Shown here piece after piece: positions 32,145-41,137 of a stretch of DNA of 64,000 nt (positions within the stretch are counted from its first letter, which is position 1; every line of letters begins with the position of its first letter). A program made the position numbers and the translations under genes. Origin of the DNA: Mucilaginibacter defluvii (GTDB lineage: Bacteria; Bacteroidota; Bacteroidia; Sphingobacteriales; Sphingobacteriaceae); contig NZ_BAABJI010000001.1 in the NCBI RefSeq assembly GCF_039543225.1, positions 585,193-649,192 of the forward strand, read 5' to 3'. The notes beneath the pieces were generated by a model that did no database searches, was not told the origin of the DNA, and saw only the letters and a list, made by a program, of their open reading frames with translations.

Positions 32145-34997
32145 ATGACCAGACCTCTAAAAAGCTTCTTGCTTGCAGCGTCGGTGTTGGCGGCATCGCT
32201 TACCGCTAATGCACAACAGGCGCAGCCCAAACTCGTTGAAAAGGTTACCCGTAAAGGTACCGAGTTAGTTATCCCGTATGAAAAATACGTATTGCCTAAC
32301 GGCCTTACCGTAGTTTTAACCGAAGATCATTCAGACCCTATTGTTCACGTTGACGTTACCTACCACGTTGGTTCAGCCCGTGAGGAAATTGGTAAATCAG
32401 GTTTCGCGCACTTTTTTGAGCATATGATGTTCCAAGGGTCAGACCATGTGGCCAATGGCGATCACTTCAAGATAATTACCGCGGCAGGTGGTACCCTTAA
32501 CGGTTCAACCAACCGCGACCGTACCAACTATTACGAAACCGTACCCGCCAATCAGCTCGAAAAAATGCTTTGGCTGGAGTCAGACCGTATGGGTTACTTG
32601 CTTGACGCCGTTACCCAGCAAAAATTCGAGGTTCAGCGTGCAACCGTAAAAAACGAACGCGGCCAGAACTATGATAACCGCCCTTACGGTTTGGTGGGCG
32701 AATATTCTTCACGGTCATTATACCCTTATGGGCATCCATACTCATGGTTAACCATCGGTTATATAGAGGAGTTGAACGCGGTCAGCCTGGCCGACTTGAA
32801 AAACTTCTTTTTACGCTGGTACGGACCAAACAACGCTACCATTACCATCGGGGGCGACATCAATACAAAACAAACCCTGGCATGGGTAAGCAAATATTTT
32901 GGCGGCATACCACGCGGCCCTGAGGTTAAGAACGTTAACCTGCCTGCGCCGGTGCTGAAGGCAGATCGTTATGTATCGTATACCGATAATTACGCTAAGC
33001 TGCCTTTGCTGTCCATAAGCTATCCGGGTGTTAAAATGTACGCCAAGGATATGTCGGCGCTTGATGTACTTTCAAACATCATCGGCCAGGGTAAAAACTC
33101 TATCTTCTACAAAAACTTTGTAAAGACCCGTAAGGCGGCCCAAGCTTACATGGGCTCATCAAATACCGAACTTGCGGGCGAGATCAGCATCCGTGTCATC
33201 CCGTTCCCGGGCCAGTCATTGGCTGATATGAAAAAGCTGGTGGACTCATCACTGATCGAATTTGAAAAGAAAGGCGTTAGTGATGACGACCTGACCCGTT
33301 TCAAAGCAAGTGCAGAGGCCAATTATATCAACGGACTACAAAGCATCAGCGGCAAGGTGTCTGAGTTGGCTGCCGCCCAAACCTTTACCGGTAACCCTAA
33401 CCAAATAGGCCGCGAGTTAAACGACATCCGCTCGGTAACCAAGGCTGATGTAATGCGTGTTTACAACCAGTATGTAAAAGGCAAGCCTGCTGTTATATTA
33501 AGCGTGCTGCCAAAAGGCGGCAGCGCACAGTCTGTTGCTCCTGATAATTATACTATTGATAAGTCAGGTTACAAAGCCCCTGATTATGGTTACAACGGTT
33601 TAAAATATGTTAAAGCGAAAGATAACTTTGACCGTGCAAAAGTACCGGGTACCGGCGCCAACCCAGCTATAAAAGTTCCGGCTATATGGACGGCTATAAC
33701 CTCCAACGGTATCCGCATGGTAGGTACGGATACCAAGGAAATACCGACTGTAACCATTGCTATGTCAATAGACGGTGGTGGTCTGTGGGCTATCAGCAAT
33801 CCGCAAAAAGCTGGTTTGGCGAATATTGTTGCCCGTATGCTAAATGAGGATACCAAGAACTACACTGCCGAGCAATACAACGCTGAACTGGAAAAACTGG
33901 GTAGCGACATCAGCGCGTATGCCACTACCGACAATATTTCAATAGAGGTATCATCATTAACTAAAAACCTTGATAAAACCATAGCGCTGTTACAGGAAAA
34001 ACTGTTCAATCCTAAATTTACCCAGGAAGCGCTTGACCGTAACAAAACCCAGATAATGGAAGGCTTTAAGCAAGCCAAAACCCAGCCCGCAGGCGTTGCA
34101 TCAAGCGTGTACAACAAAATTTTGTACGGGGTTGATAATGTGCGTACCTTCTCAACCACAGGTAACGAGCAAACCGTACCGGGCATAACTCTGCAGGATG
34201 TACAAAACTACTACGATAGCTACTTTGTGCCATCATTAACTAAAGTGGTTGTGGTTGGCGATATTAACGAGGCTGCGGTTAAAACCAAGCTGGCCTTCCT
34301 GAACACCTGGAAAGACAAAAAAGTTGATCTGCCAAAACCTGCTGATGGTAAATCGTTCGATAAAGCTACGCTTTACCTGGTTGACGTACCAAACGCAGCA
34401 CAATCAGAGATACGAGTTGGTTACCTGAGCGGCCTTAACTATGATGCTACCGGCGATTATTACAAGCTGGGCATAGCAAACTATATATTAGGTGGCGCTT
34501 TCAACAGCCGTATCAACATGAACCTGCGTGAAAACAAGGGCTGGACATACGGCGCCCGTTCTGGTTTCGCGTCGGGTAAGTTTGGCGGTAACTTTACTGC
34601 GAGTGCTGGTGTGCGTGCCTCATCAACCGATAGCGCGGTAGTAGAATTTATCAAGGAGATAAAAAATTACAATGCCACCGGTATAACTAATGATGAGTTG
34701 GCATTTACCAAGCAGTCGATAGGTCAGAGCGATGCGCGTAAGTACGAGACTAACGGACAAAAAGCCAACTTCCTGTCCATGCTGCTGGAGTATGATCTGA
34801 AACCAACCTATGTTGACGAGCAGAACAAGATACTGACCGGCATTAACAATATCGAGATCAACACGCTGGCTAAAAAATATTTGAATACCGATAAGATGGT
34901 GATACTGGTTGTAGGCGATAAAGCCAAAGTATTACCGGGCCTGCAAAAATTAGGCTACCCAATTGTGGAGCTTGACGCAGACGGCAAAACACTCTAA
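32145..34997 (+). CDS. M16 family zinc metallopeptidase (two-domain pitrilysin type)
   Basis: 950 residues, exported: signal peptide ends TANAQ (about 24). N-terminal M16 domain with inverted zinc motif HFFEH (H89, E92, H93) and third ligand E171 in ATVKNERGQ; second half (from about 510) is the inactive partner domain with YLSGLNYDATGDYYKLGIAN and NLRENKGWTYGARSGF. Such enzymes degrade peptides in the periplasm; the tandem structure allows one chain to form the peptidase clam-shell. Followed by a strong terminator, so probably monocistronic. Confidence 0.94.
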   Translation: MTRPLKSFLLAASVLAASLTANAQQAQPKLVEKVTRKGTELVIPYEKYVLPNGLTVVLTEDHSDPIVHVDVTYHVGSAREEIGKSGFAHFFEHMMFQGSDHVANGDHFKIITAAGGTLNGSTNRDRTNYYETVPANQLEKMLWLESDRMGYLLDAVTQQKFEVQRATVKNERGQNYDNRPYGLVGEYSSRSLYPYGHPYSWLTIGYIEELNAVSLADLKNFFLRWYGPNNATITIGGDINTKQTLAWVSKYFGGIPRGPEVKNVNLPAPVLKADRYVSYTDNYAKLPLLSISYPGVKMYAKDMSALDVLSNIIGQGKNSIFYKNFVKTRKAAQAYMGSSNTELAGEISIRVIPFPGQSLADMKKLVDSSLIEFEKKGVSDDDLTRFKASAEANYINGLQSISGKVSELAAAQTFTGNPNQIGRELNDIRSVTKADVMRVYNQYVKGKPAVILSVLPKGGSAQSVAPDNYTIDKSGYKAPDYGYNGLKYVKAKDNFDRAKVPGTGANPAIKVPAIWTAITSNGIRMVGTDTKEIPTVTIAMSIDGGGLWAISNPQKAGLANIVARMLNEDTKNYTAEQYNAELEKLGSDISAYATTDNISIEVSSLTKNLDKTIALLQEKLFNPKFTQEALDRNKTQIMEGFKQAKTQPAGVASSVYNKILYGVDNVRTFSTTGNEQTVPGITLQDVQNYYDSYFVPSLTKVVVVGDINEAAVKTKLAFLNTWKDKKVDLPKPADGKSFDKATLYLVDVPNAAQSEIRVGYLSGLNYDATGDYYKLGIANYILGGAFNSRINMNLRENKGWTYGARSGFASGKFGGNFTASAGVRASSTDSAVVEFIKEIKNYNATGITNDELAFTKQSIGQSDARKYETNGQKANFLSMLLEYDLKPTYVDEQNKILTGINNIEINTLAKKYLNTDKMVILVVGDKAKVLPGLQKLGYPIVELDADGKTL

Positions 34998-35020
34998 GTA
35001 AAGCTAAATAACAACAGTAT

Positions 35021-35052
35021 AGCCCTTCAGTGAAAATTGAAGGGCTTTTTTG
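35021..35052 (+). terminator. Rho-independent terminator after the M16 peptidase
   Basis: AGCCCTTCA (35021-35029), 8-base loop, TGAAGGGCT (35038-35046), then a T-run. Confidence 0.9.
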
Positions 35053-35212
35053 TTGGATTTAAAATGCCGGTTTAACGTAAGGTATGCATTCATCAGGTAA
35101 TCTTAATTGATTATCATTTTAAGATGAGGTAGGTGTCAATTTTACACCTGTGGCATATTTAACTAAAACTTATTGCTGACTTTTGTGGTAGTGTATTTAA
35201 GTCATTCACTAT

Positions 35213-36520
35213 ATGAAAATAGTTATCATAGGCGGTGGATTTGCCGGTTTAAAACTGGCCCGCGAATTAAATAACAAAAAGGGGTTTGATATTATGTTGC
35301 TTGATAAAGTGACATTTCACCAGTTTCAGCCGCTTTTTTACCAGGTTGCTACAGCCAGCCTCGAGGCCAGCAATATATCGTTCCCGCTGCGTAAGGTATT
35401 TCATAACAGCAAAAATGTACGCATACGTTTTGCCGAGGTTGAAGAAATAAAGCCCGAAATAAATACCGTAGTAACCGATGTCTGTAACTTCGAGTACGAT
35501 TTGCTGGTGCTGGCAACGGGTACGCAAACCAACTTTTTTGGTAACCAGCAAATACAGTCGCACGCCTTCCCGATGAAAACCACTTTTGAGGCATTGCGGC
35601 TAATGAACCGCATCATTAATAATTTTGAAGATGCGCTTGAGGTGAATGATGAGGCGGAGAGAAGCCGTATAATGAGTATTGCGATAGTTGGAGCCGGACC
35701 AACGGGTGTAGAGCTTGCCGGTGCCTTGGCCGAAATGCGCAAGAATGTACTCCCGAAGGACTATCCGGAGCTTAACTGGGATTTAATGCACATTTACCTG
35801 ATCGACCATAATAAAAATCCGCTTTCGGCCATGAGCGAAAAGTCAAGCAACGAGGCGAGGCAATACCTGCAGGATATGGGCATTATACTTAAACTCGGGG
35901 CCGGTGTTGAGGAGTTTGATGGCGAGCGGATAGTAGAGGATGATGGCGAGATCATCAATGTAAAAACAGTGATATGGGCGGCCGGCGTGCGCGGTAATTT
36001 GCCTGAAGGCATCCCACCGGAAAATGTGGCCCGGGGCAACCGTGTAAAGGTCGACCGTTTTAACAAAGTGATTGGCTCCGGTAACATTTATGCCATCGGC
36101 GATATTGCCTACATGGAGACTGATCTGTACCCAAATGGTCACCCGCAGCTCGCCAGTGTAGCCGGTGATCAAGGCGAGCACCTGGCAAAAAACCTGATCA
36201 GGCAGGCGGCGGGTGATCCGCCCGTGCCTTTTGAGTTTGATAATAAAGGTGTAATGGCTACCATCGGTAAACGAAAGGCGGTGGTTGATCTGGAAAAGCC
36301 TAAAATTCACTTTAAGGGCCGCATTGCCTGGTTAATATGGATGTTTTTACATTTAATGCTGATATTAGGCATCAAAAATAAATTGCAGATATTCATCAAC
36401 TGGGCTTACAAATATTTCACATCTGACCAAAGCCTGCGCCTGGCGCAACGCATACGTGGCAAGGGTGAGGAGTTGCAGATATTCAGGCCGCCCAATCACG
36501 CTTCAGTTAATAAGGTATAA
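35213..36520 (+). CDS. ndh: Type II NADH dehydrogenase (NAD(P)/FAD-dependent oxidoreductase)
   Basis: 435 residues. FAD-binding IIGGGFAGLKLAREL at the N-terminus, FHQFQPLFYQVATASLEASN (a hallmark of NDH-2), ATGTQTNFFG, NADH-binding IVGAGPTGVELAGALAEM at about 155-172, and the second FAD motif AIGDIAYME. The C-terminal amphipathic/hydrophobic helix (RIAWLIWMFLHLMLILGIKN) anchors the protein to the inner membrane. It passes electrons from NADH to menaquinone without pumping protons. Its stop codon shares one base with the next start (TAATG). Confidence 0.94.
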   Translation: MKIVIIGGGFAGLKLARELNNKKGFDIMLLDKVTFHQFQPLFYQVATASLEASNISFPLRKVFHNSKNVRIRFAEVEEIKPEINTVVTDVCNFEYDLLVLATGTQTNFFGNQQIQSHAFPMKTTFEALRLMNRIINNFEDALEVNDEAERSRIMSIAIVGAGPTGVELAGALAEMRKNVLPKDYPELNWDLMHIYLIDHNKNPLSAMSEKSSNEARQYLQDMGIILKLGAGVEEFDGERIVEDDGEIINVKTVIWAAGVRGNLPEGIPPENVARGNRVKVDRFNKVIGSGNIYAIGDIAYMETDLYPNGHPQLASVAGDQGEHLAKNLIRQAAGDPPVPFEFDNKGVMATIGKRKAVVDLEKPKIHFKGRIAWLIWMFLHLMLILGIKNKLQIFINWAYKYFTSDQSLRLAQRIRGKGEELQIFRPPNHASVNKV

Positions 36521-37560
36521 TGGAATTAGGCATAAGCACTTTTGGCGAAGTTACGCCAGATAATAAAGCAGGCGGTGCGGTAAACGCCCACCTGCGCGTA
36601 CAGCAATTGCTGGAAGAAGTAAAACTGGCCGACGAGGTTGGCCTGGATGTATTTGCTTTTGGCGAACACCACAGGCCCGACTTTGTCATATCATCACCCG
36701 AAGTTTTTATGGCTGCCGCGGCATCCATCACTAAAAATATAAAATTAACCAGTTCGGTAACGGTACTCAGTTCAGTTGACCCTGTAAGGGCTTTTCAGAA
36801 CTTTGCTACGATTGACCTGATTTCCGGCGGCAGGGCAGAGATTATTGCCGGGCGGGGATCGTTCATTGAATCATTCCCGCTGTTCGGTTTCGACCTGGAC
36901 GATTATAACGAACTGTTCAGCGAGAAGCTGGACATGCTGCTTAAAATAAGCGAAAGTGAAAAGCTGAACTGGGAAGGTAAGTTCAGGGCGCCTGTAAAAG
37001 GGCAGGGCGTTTACCCGAGGCCTTTACAGCAAAAACTACCGGTGTGGATAGGGGTTGGCGGCACACCGGCCTCGGCAAAGCGCGCTGGTGCGTTAGGCTT
37101 GCCCATGATTATTGCGATATTAGGCAGCTCGCCCAGGCATTTTGTGAGTTTTGTCGAGTTATATCGCGAATCGGCAGAAAAGGCGGGGCATGATGTAAGC
37201 AAACTGCAATTGGGTATCAGCTCGCAGTTTTACGTAGCCGACACCACACAGCAAGCGCAAAATGAATTCTATCCATCATATGAGGCATTAATGAATCGTG
37301 TGGGCAGAGATCGTGGCTGGTCGGCCATGACGCGTGAATCATTCAATTACCTGCGCGAGGAAGGCCCGCTTGTGGTGGGTGATACGCAACATGCTGTTGA
37401 AAAGATACTGGAGCAATATGAGTTGTTTGGCAATACCCGTTTCCTGGCGCAACTGGTAACCGGGCATACGCCACATGCCCAAATACTACGGAATATTGAG
37501 CTTTACGGCACTAAAGTAGCGCCGGAGGTACGAAAACATATTGCCGGGTCTCGGTCTTAG
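36520..37560 (+). CDS. LLM-class (luciferase-like) flavin-dependent oxidoreductase
   Basis: 346 residues. TIM-barrel luciferase-like monooxygenase pattern: LADEVGLDVFAFGEHHRPDF, SSVTVLSSVDPVRAFQNFAT, DLISGGRAEIIAGRGSFIES, PVWIGVGGTPASAKRAGALG. Typically uses reduced FMN and oxygen on unknown small substrates. Translationally coupled to ndh by a one-base overlap; overlaps the end of the convergent small gene by 4 bp. Confidence 0.92.
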   Translation: MELGISTFGEVTPDNKAGGAVNAHLRVQQLLEEVKLADEVGLDVFAFGEHHRPDFVISSPEVFMAAAASITKNIKLTSSVTVLSSVDPVRAFQNFATIDLISGGRAEIIAGRGSFIESFPLFGFDLDDYNELFSEKLDMLLKISESEKLNWEGKFRAPVKGQGVYPRPLQQKLPVWIGVGGTPASAKRAGALGLPMIIAILGSSPRHFVSFVELYRESAEKAGHDVSKLQLGISSQFYVADTTQQAQNEFYPSYEALMNRVGRDRGWSAMTRESFNYLREEGPLVVGDTQHAVEKILEQYELFGNTRFLAQLVTGHTPHAQILRNIELYGTKVAPEVRKHIAGSRS

Positions 37561-37766
37561 CAAATATTATTTCCTTCAGCCGGGTTGTCTACGCTTTCCA
37601 TTCCAATCTCGTTAGATGATAAGCGGTATTTAGCAACCAGTTCGTCGAACTTTGAACGCAGCATGGTGTCAATGTTCAGGTCAGGGTCTAACCGGAGCGA
37701 GTGAACGCAGAGCGTTTCGTTGGTTTGCTTATTGTAATAGCGGTAATGTATTTGATCTGAATCCAT
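37557..37766 (-). CDS. Small hypothetical protein, 69 residues
   Basis: 69 residues, charged, soluble, no recognised family (MDSDQIHYRYYNKQTNETLC...ESVDNPAEGNNIC). The reading frame is convergent with and overlaps the LLM gene by 4 bp; it is accepted because it fills the gap, begins with ATG and has ordinary composition, but it could be spurious. Confidence 0.55.
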   Translation of the reverse strand: MDSDQIHYRYYNKQTNETLCVHSLRLDPDLNIDTMLRSKFDELVAKYRLSSNEIGMESVDNPAEGNNIC

Positions 37767-37846
37767 ACTAAAGCAACGTTTTGGGTTGTAAAAAGTTCAT
37801 CACATACATATTACATGCTGCAAACAAAATATGTAATCGCTGTTAT

Positions 37847-37854
37847 TATTTTTG
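37847..37854 (+). promoter_or_regulatory. -7 box of the MFS transporter gene
   Basis: TATTTTTG matches TAnnTTTG and lies 10 bp before the ATG at 37865. It lies downstream of the alternative ATG at 37781, which supports the later start. Confidence 0.5.
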
Positions 37855-37864
37855 CGCCTCGCCT

Positions 37865-39043
37865 ATGAATACTGATAACAACAAGCCCACTTTAACGCCC
37901 GCGCTTACCTGGCTTATGGCCATCGGGGCAGGGGTAGTAGTGGCTAATAATTATTACAATCAACCGCTGCTTGGCAAAATAGCGGCTGAATTTAAAGTTA
38001 CCGAAGCCAAAGCCAGCCTGATTGCCATGCTTACGCAAATAGGTTACGCTACGGGCTTGCTGCTTATTATTCCGTTGGGCGATATGCTCAGGCGTAAAAA
38101 GCTTATTTTGTTCGATTTTATATTTATCGTAATAGCTTTGCTGGCTGCAGGTTGGGCCCGGAGCATCAATATGCTTATGGTCGCGAGTTTTTTCATCGGG
38201 TTAACGTCGGTAGTACCGCAGTTGTTTGTGCCGTTGGCCGCCCAGCTGGCTAAGCCCGAAGAAAGCGGTAAGGCCATTGGTACGGTAATGAGTGGTTTAC
38301 TGGTTGGGGTTTTAACATCACGCACTATAAGCGGGTTTGTAGGCGAGCACTTCGGCTGGCGGTCTATATTTTTTATCGCTGCGGGTCTGATGGTACTGTT
38401 GTGGATAGCGTTATATATAAAGCTGCCTGATCTTCGTCCGCAATTTAAAGGTACCTATGGGTCGTTAATGCGGTCTGTGGTATATCTGGCAAAAACGGAA
38501 CCGGCTTTACGCCTGGCCGCGGCCCGCGGTATGCTGGGTTTTGCGAGCTTTAGCGCGTTTTGGACCACGCTGGTATTCCTGCTTGAAGGGCCGCCATTTT
38601 TTAAGGGGGCTGATGTTAGCGGCGCCTTTGGTATAATTGGTGCCGGTGGGGCTATAGCTGCTTCGGTAGTTGGGCGTTTGAGTGATAAAATGAAGCGTTC
38701 GCTCATTATTACCGCTACCTTAATTATGATGGTTGCCGCATGGGGAATGTTCGGCGTTTATGGCTACTACTTTGCCGGGTTAATAATAGGGGTGATTTTG
38801 CTTGACCTGGGTTTGCAGGCTATGCATATCGTTAACCAAACCATCATATTCGCTTTACACCCCGAGGCACGAAACAGGCTCAATACTGTTTATATGGTAT
38901 GCTATTTTATCGGTGGGGCGATGGGTACCTGGCTGGGCGGCATCTGCTGGCAAAGCTGGGGATGGATGGGGGTATCTGCTTTAGGCGGGGCGCTTGTTAT
39001 ATGCGCCTTACTGTTACAAGTAGTATTTGGCAGAGAAGAATAG
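37865..39043 (+). CDS. MFS transporter, drug:H+ antiporter-like
   Basis: 392 residues from the ATG at 37865 (28 extra residues from 37781 are not membrane-like). About 12 hydrophobic helices. N-terminal WLMAIGAGVVVANNYYNQPL and the loop PLGDMLRRKKLI between helices 2 and 3 are typical of the major facilitator superfamily, in the YnfM/YjjL-like branch with NYYNQPLL. Inner-membrane; substrate unknown. Confidence 0.92.
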   Translation: MNTDNNKPTLTPALTWLMAIGAGVVVANNYYNQPLLGKIAAEFKVTEAKASLIAMLTQIGYATGLLLIIPLGDMLRRKKLILFDFIFIVIALLAAGWARSINMLMVASFFIGLTSVVPQLFVPLAAQLAKPEESGKAIGTVMSGLLVGVLTSRTISGFVGEHFGWRSIFFIAAGLMVLLWIALYIKLPDLRPQFKGTYGSLMRSVVYLAKTEPALRLAAARGMLGFASFSAFWTTLVFLLEGPPFFKGADVSGAFGIIGAGGAIAASVVGRLSDKMKRSLIITATLIMMVAAWGMFGVYGYYFAGLIIGVILLDLGLQAMHIVNQTIIFALHPEARNRLNTVYMVCYFIGGAMGTWLGGICWQSWGWMGVSALGGALVICALLLQVVFGREE

Positions 39044-39116
39044 TAAATAACAACACTTTGCCGGGCACCGCCCCTGCACTGTTTTAAAACTGAGTACAGG
39101 GCGGTAAGTGACAAAA

Positions 39117-39356
39117 TCAGCCTAACAAATCAAAAACAGGTTTTGCCGTTTTTTGAATGTTGTGTTTTTTACTGTAGAGCATAATCCCAATGGTTAATAC
39201 TGCAATACAGATTGACAGAGTAGCGGCGATTATAGCATGAGTGATTGGAAACGCCGCTCTGGCTGATGACCCAGTTAAAAATAATCCAAGATCCGGAATA
39301 AGCAGGCCTAATAACGGGAAGCTTAAAAAAATTCTGAATTTTACAATATCTTCCAT
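39117..39356 (-). CDS. Small two-helix membrane protein
   Basis: 79 residues with two predicted membrane helices (IFLSFPLLGLLIPDLGLFLT; AIIAATLSICIAVLTIGIML) and a basic KKHNIQK tail. No family recognised. The neighbouring 39169-39429 frame is an alternative reading without these features. Confidence 0.65.
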   Translation of the reverse strand: MEDIVKFRIFLSFPLLGLLIPDLGLFLTGSSARAAFPITHAIIAATLSICIAVLTIGIMLYSKKHNIQKTAKPVFDLLG

Positions 39357-39538
39357 AAACAGATGTTTTTGTTATTACTTTACAAATATATATACTTAAT
39401 TGTTGAGAATTAAATAAAAAATAAAACAAAATGAAAAAAAGGGTTATTTCACCGCCTCATACACAGTGATTTATATTTTTTACAAGATAGCAGGCAATAA
39501 TTGATACTTTAGCAGTATAATCTTATATATTATAAACC

Positions 39539-39907
39539 ATGTCGAAAAATTTAATTTTAGGTTTACGAACAGCGATTTACAAAGTGCCTGACCTCGAGGC
39601 GGCAAAAAATTGGTATGCACAGGTCTTTAATACGCAGCCATATTTCGACGAAGTATTCTACGTTGGCTTTAATATAGGCGGTTACGAACTTGGTTTGCAG
39701 CCTGACGAGCGCAAGGTAGGCGATAATACCGTAATATATTGGGGTGTTGAAAATGCAGAGGGCGCTTATGCAGATTTTTTAGCCGCTGGTGCCACTTCGT
39801 TTGAAGAACCGCAAAACGTGGGCGGCGATATTGTTGTTGCTACGGTTAAAGATCCCTGGGGCAATGTTATCGGACTAATTTATAATCCGCATTTTAAAGC
39901 CGTGTAA
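39539..39907 (+). CDS. VOC family (glyoxalase-like) protein
   Basis: 122 residues, one glyoxalase/bleomycin-resistance-type domain: TAIYKVPDLEAAKNWYAQVF, FYVGFNIGGYELGLQPDERK, and VATVKDPWGNVIGLIYNPHF. Cytoplasmic, function unknown. The convergent lipoprotein gene ends 5 bp away. Confidence 0.9.
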   Translation: MSKNLILGLRTAIYKVPDLEAAKNWYAQVFNTQPYFDEVFYVGFNIGGYELGLQPDERKVGDNTVIYWGVENAEGAYADFLAAGATSFEEPQNVGGDIVVATVKDPWGNVIGLIYNPHFKAV

Positions 39908-39912
39908 AACGG

Positions 39913-40491
39913 TTATTTGAAGCGGATATCAAACTTGCCTGTCACCTTATATAGCGTAGCATTTTTACCTGTATCTGATGCCAGGTAAGTTACAAACGTT
40001 CCTTTTGCGGCAACGTCATCTTTATTATTAGTGTATTTTTTTAGCGAAAGCTTACCTAAATCCATTTCATGGGCTGATTGGCTCAGGGTAAAACTTGAAG
40101 CTGCCTTTGTATTTTCGTTGGCAAATAAAAATTGGCTGCCTTCAACTTTAGTGCTCGATTTGTTTGCGGCTTCACCCAGGCCGCTTATTCCGAAGCTCAT
40201 GCTGTGAATATCGTTTATAGCGGTGATGCCGAAGTATTTATTGCCCGCTGTATCTACCCTTACAAAGGCAATACTGTCCTCCTCGGCGTTAAAAACGTAT
40301 GTGCTATCATTAAAAGTAATGCTCAGTTCGCCGGTAGTAGCAATAAAGCTGCCCGATGAGGATGAAAGCGCTGTGCTATCTTTATCATTTGTAAAGCCTT
40401 GCAAATCCTCGTCCTTACGGCATGAGGTAAAAACTGCCGAGAGGAGCATTGCAAGCATAAAAAATAAAAAAGTAAACTTTTTTGTTCCCAT
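39913..40491 (-). CDS. Hypothetical lipoprotein
   Basis: 192 residues with a lipoprotein signal peptide (Cys in VFTSCRKDE, about residue 25). The mature part is Ser/Thr-rich and beta-strand-like (GELSITFNDSTYVFNAEEDS, KLSLKKYTNNKDDVAAKGTF). No family recognised. It is the last host-like gene before the prophage; the 210 bp on its upstream side (40492-40701) hold only a promoter for the prophage genes. Confidence 0.75.
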   Translation of the reverse strand: MGTKKFTFLFFMLAMLLSAVFTSCRKDEDLQGFTNDKDSTALSSSSGSFIATTGELSITFNDSTYVFNAEEDSIAFVRVDTAGNKYFGITAINDIHSMSFGISGLGEAANKSSTKVEGSQFLFANENTKAASSFTLSQSAHEMDLGKLSLKKYTNNKDDVAAKGTFVTYLASDTGKNATLYKVTGKFDIRFK

Positions 40492-40664
40492 CCGGACAGA
40501 TTATAGTTAAATGTACGCATTAATTATTCACAAAATCAATAGCAAAAAGGCAGCCATATGAGTATTTAACATATTTTAACTAATGAAAAAACTTTTTAAC
40601 TCGCCGTCTAACAAGCTAAATAAAATAATCTTTGTAAAATTCTTTATTATTAAAGAAATATCTG

Positions 40665-40672
40665 TATATTTG
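40665..40672 (+). promoter_or_regulatory. -7 box before the prophage terminase genes
   Basis: TATATTTG is an exact TAnnTTTG match 29 bp before the ATG of the terminase small subunit. A TTTG at 40631 is too far (30-base spacer) to be a standard -33. Confidence 0.45.
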
Positions 40673-40701
40673 TATTGTTCTTAATAAAACCTTTCCATGC
40701 C

Positions 40702-41109
40702 ATGCCTGTAAAATTTAATTCATCTTCAGCCTTTCAACAAAGGGTTGATGCCTATTTTGACCAGTTTAATGTTCATGATAAACAATCAGCCAATAAAACA
40801 GATGTGCCTACGTTTTGCGGCTTGCTATTGTTCCTAGGTTTTAACAGCCGCGAAGAATTTATGAGTTACGAACAAAGCGGCCGGTTTTGTTTGATTGCCA
40901 AACGAGCCAGGTTGAAAATAGAAGCCGAATATGAAAAACGCCTGCATCAATCGTCCTCAACCGGGGCGGTATTTGCTTTGCGTACAATGGGTTGGGGAGG
41001 CGATCAGCCGTTGGGTTCTATCAGCATAAGTCAGCCGGTGCTGCAAATAGAAATCCAGGGTACAGGGTTTACACCTGCGGAAAGCGAAAATTTAGTTGAT
41101 CTAACATAA
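40702..41109 (+). CDS. Phage terminase small subunit / DNA-packaging protein
   Basis: 135 residues from the ATG at 40702; a frame extension to 40675 overlaps the -7 promoter box and is unlikely. Matches the DNA-packaging small-subunit pattern common in Bacteroidota prophages: PTFCGLLLFLGFNSREEFMS, YEQSGRFCLIAKRARLKIEA, EYEKRLHQSSSTGAVFALRT, MGWG. It recognises phage DNA for packaging and recruits the large subunit, which follows 28 bp later. Confidence 0.85.
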   Translation: MPVKFNSSSAFQQRVDAYFDQFNVHDKQSANKTDVPTFCGLLLFLGFNSREEFMSYEQSGRFCLIAKRARLKIEAEYEKRLHQSSSTGAVFALRTMGWGGDQPLGSISISQPVLQIEIQGTGFTPAESENLVDLT

Positions 41110-41112
41110 ACA

Positions 41113-41128
41113 AATGCCAAAAGGCATA
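41113..41128 (+). promoter_or_regulatory. 16-bp palindrome, site 1, before terminase large subunit
   Basis: AATGCCAAAAGGCATA. Same motif as 48863-48878 and 52396-52411 (consensus TATGCC-N4-GGCATA). It ends nine bases before the ATG at 41138. Confidence 0.55.
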
Positions 41129-41137
41129 TTTTGCATA

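Noticed and set aside
39169..39429. 86-residue open frame on the minus strand
   Set aside because: Overlaps the two-helix membrane protein (39117-39356) in another frame and lacks its coherent helices.
40492..40701. att site shared with the right edge
   Set aside because: Only short A/T-rich similarities to 63900-64000 were seen, too weak to call.
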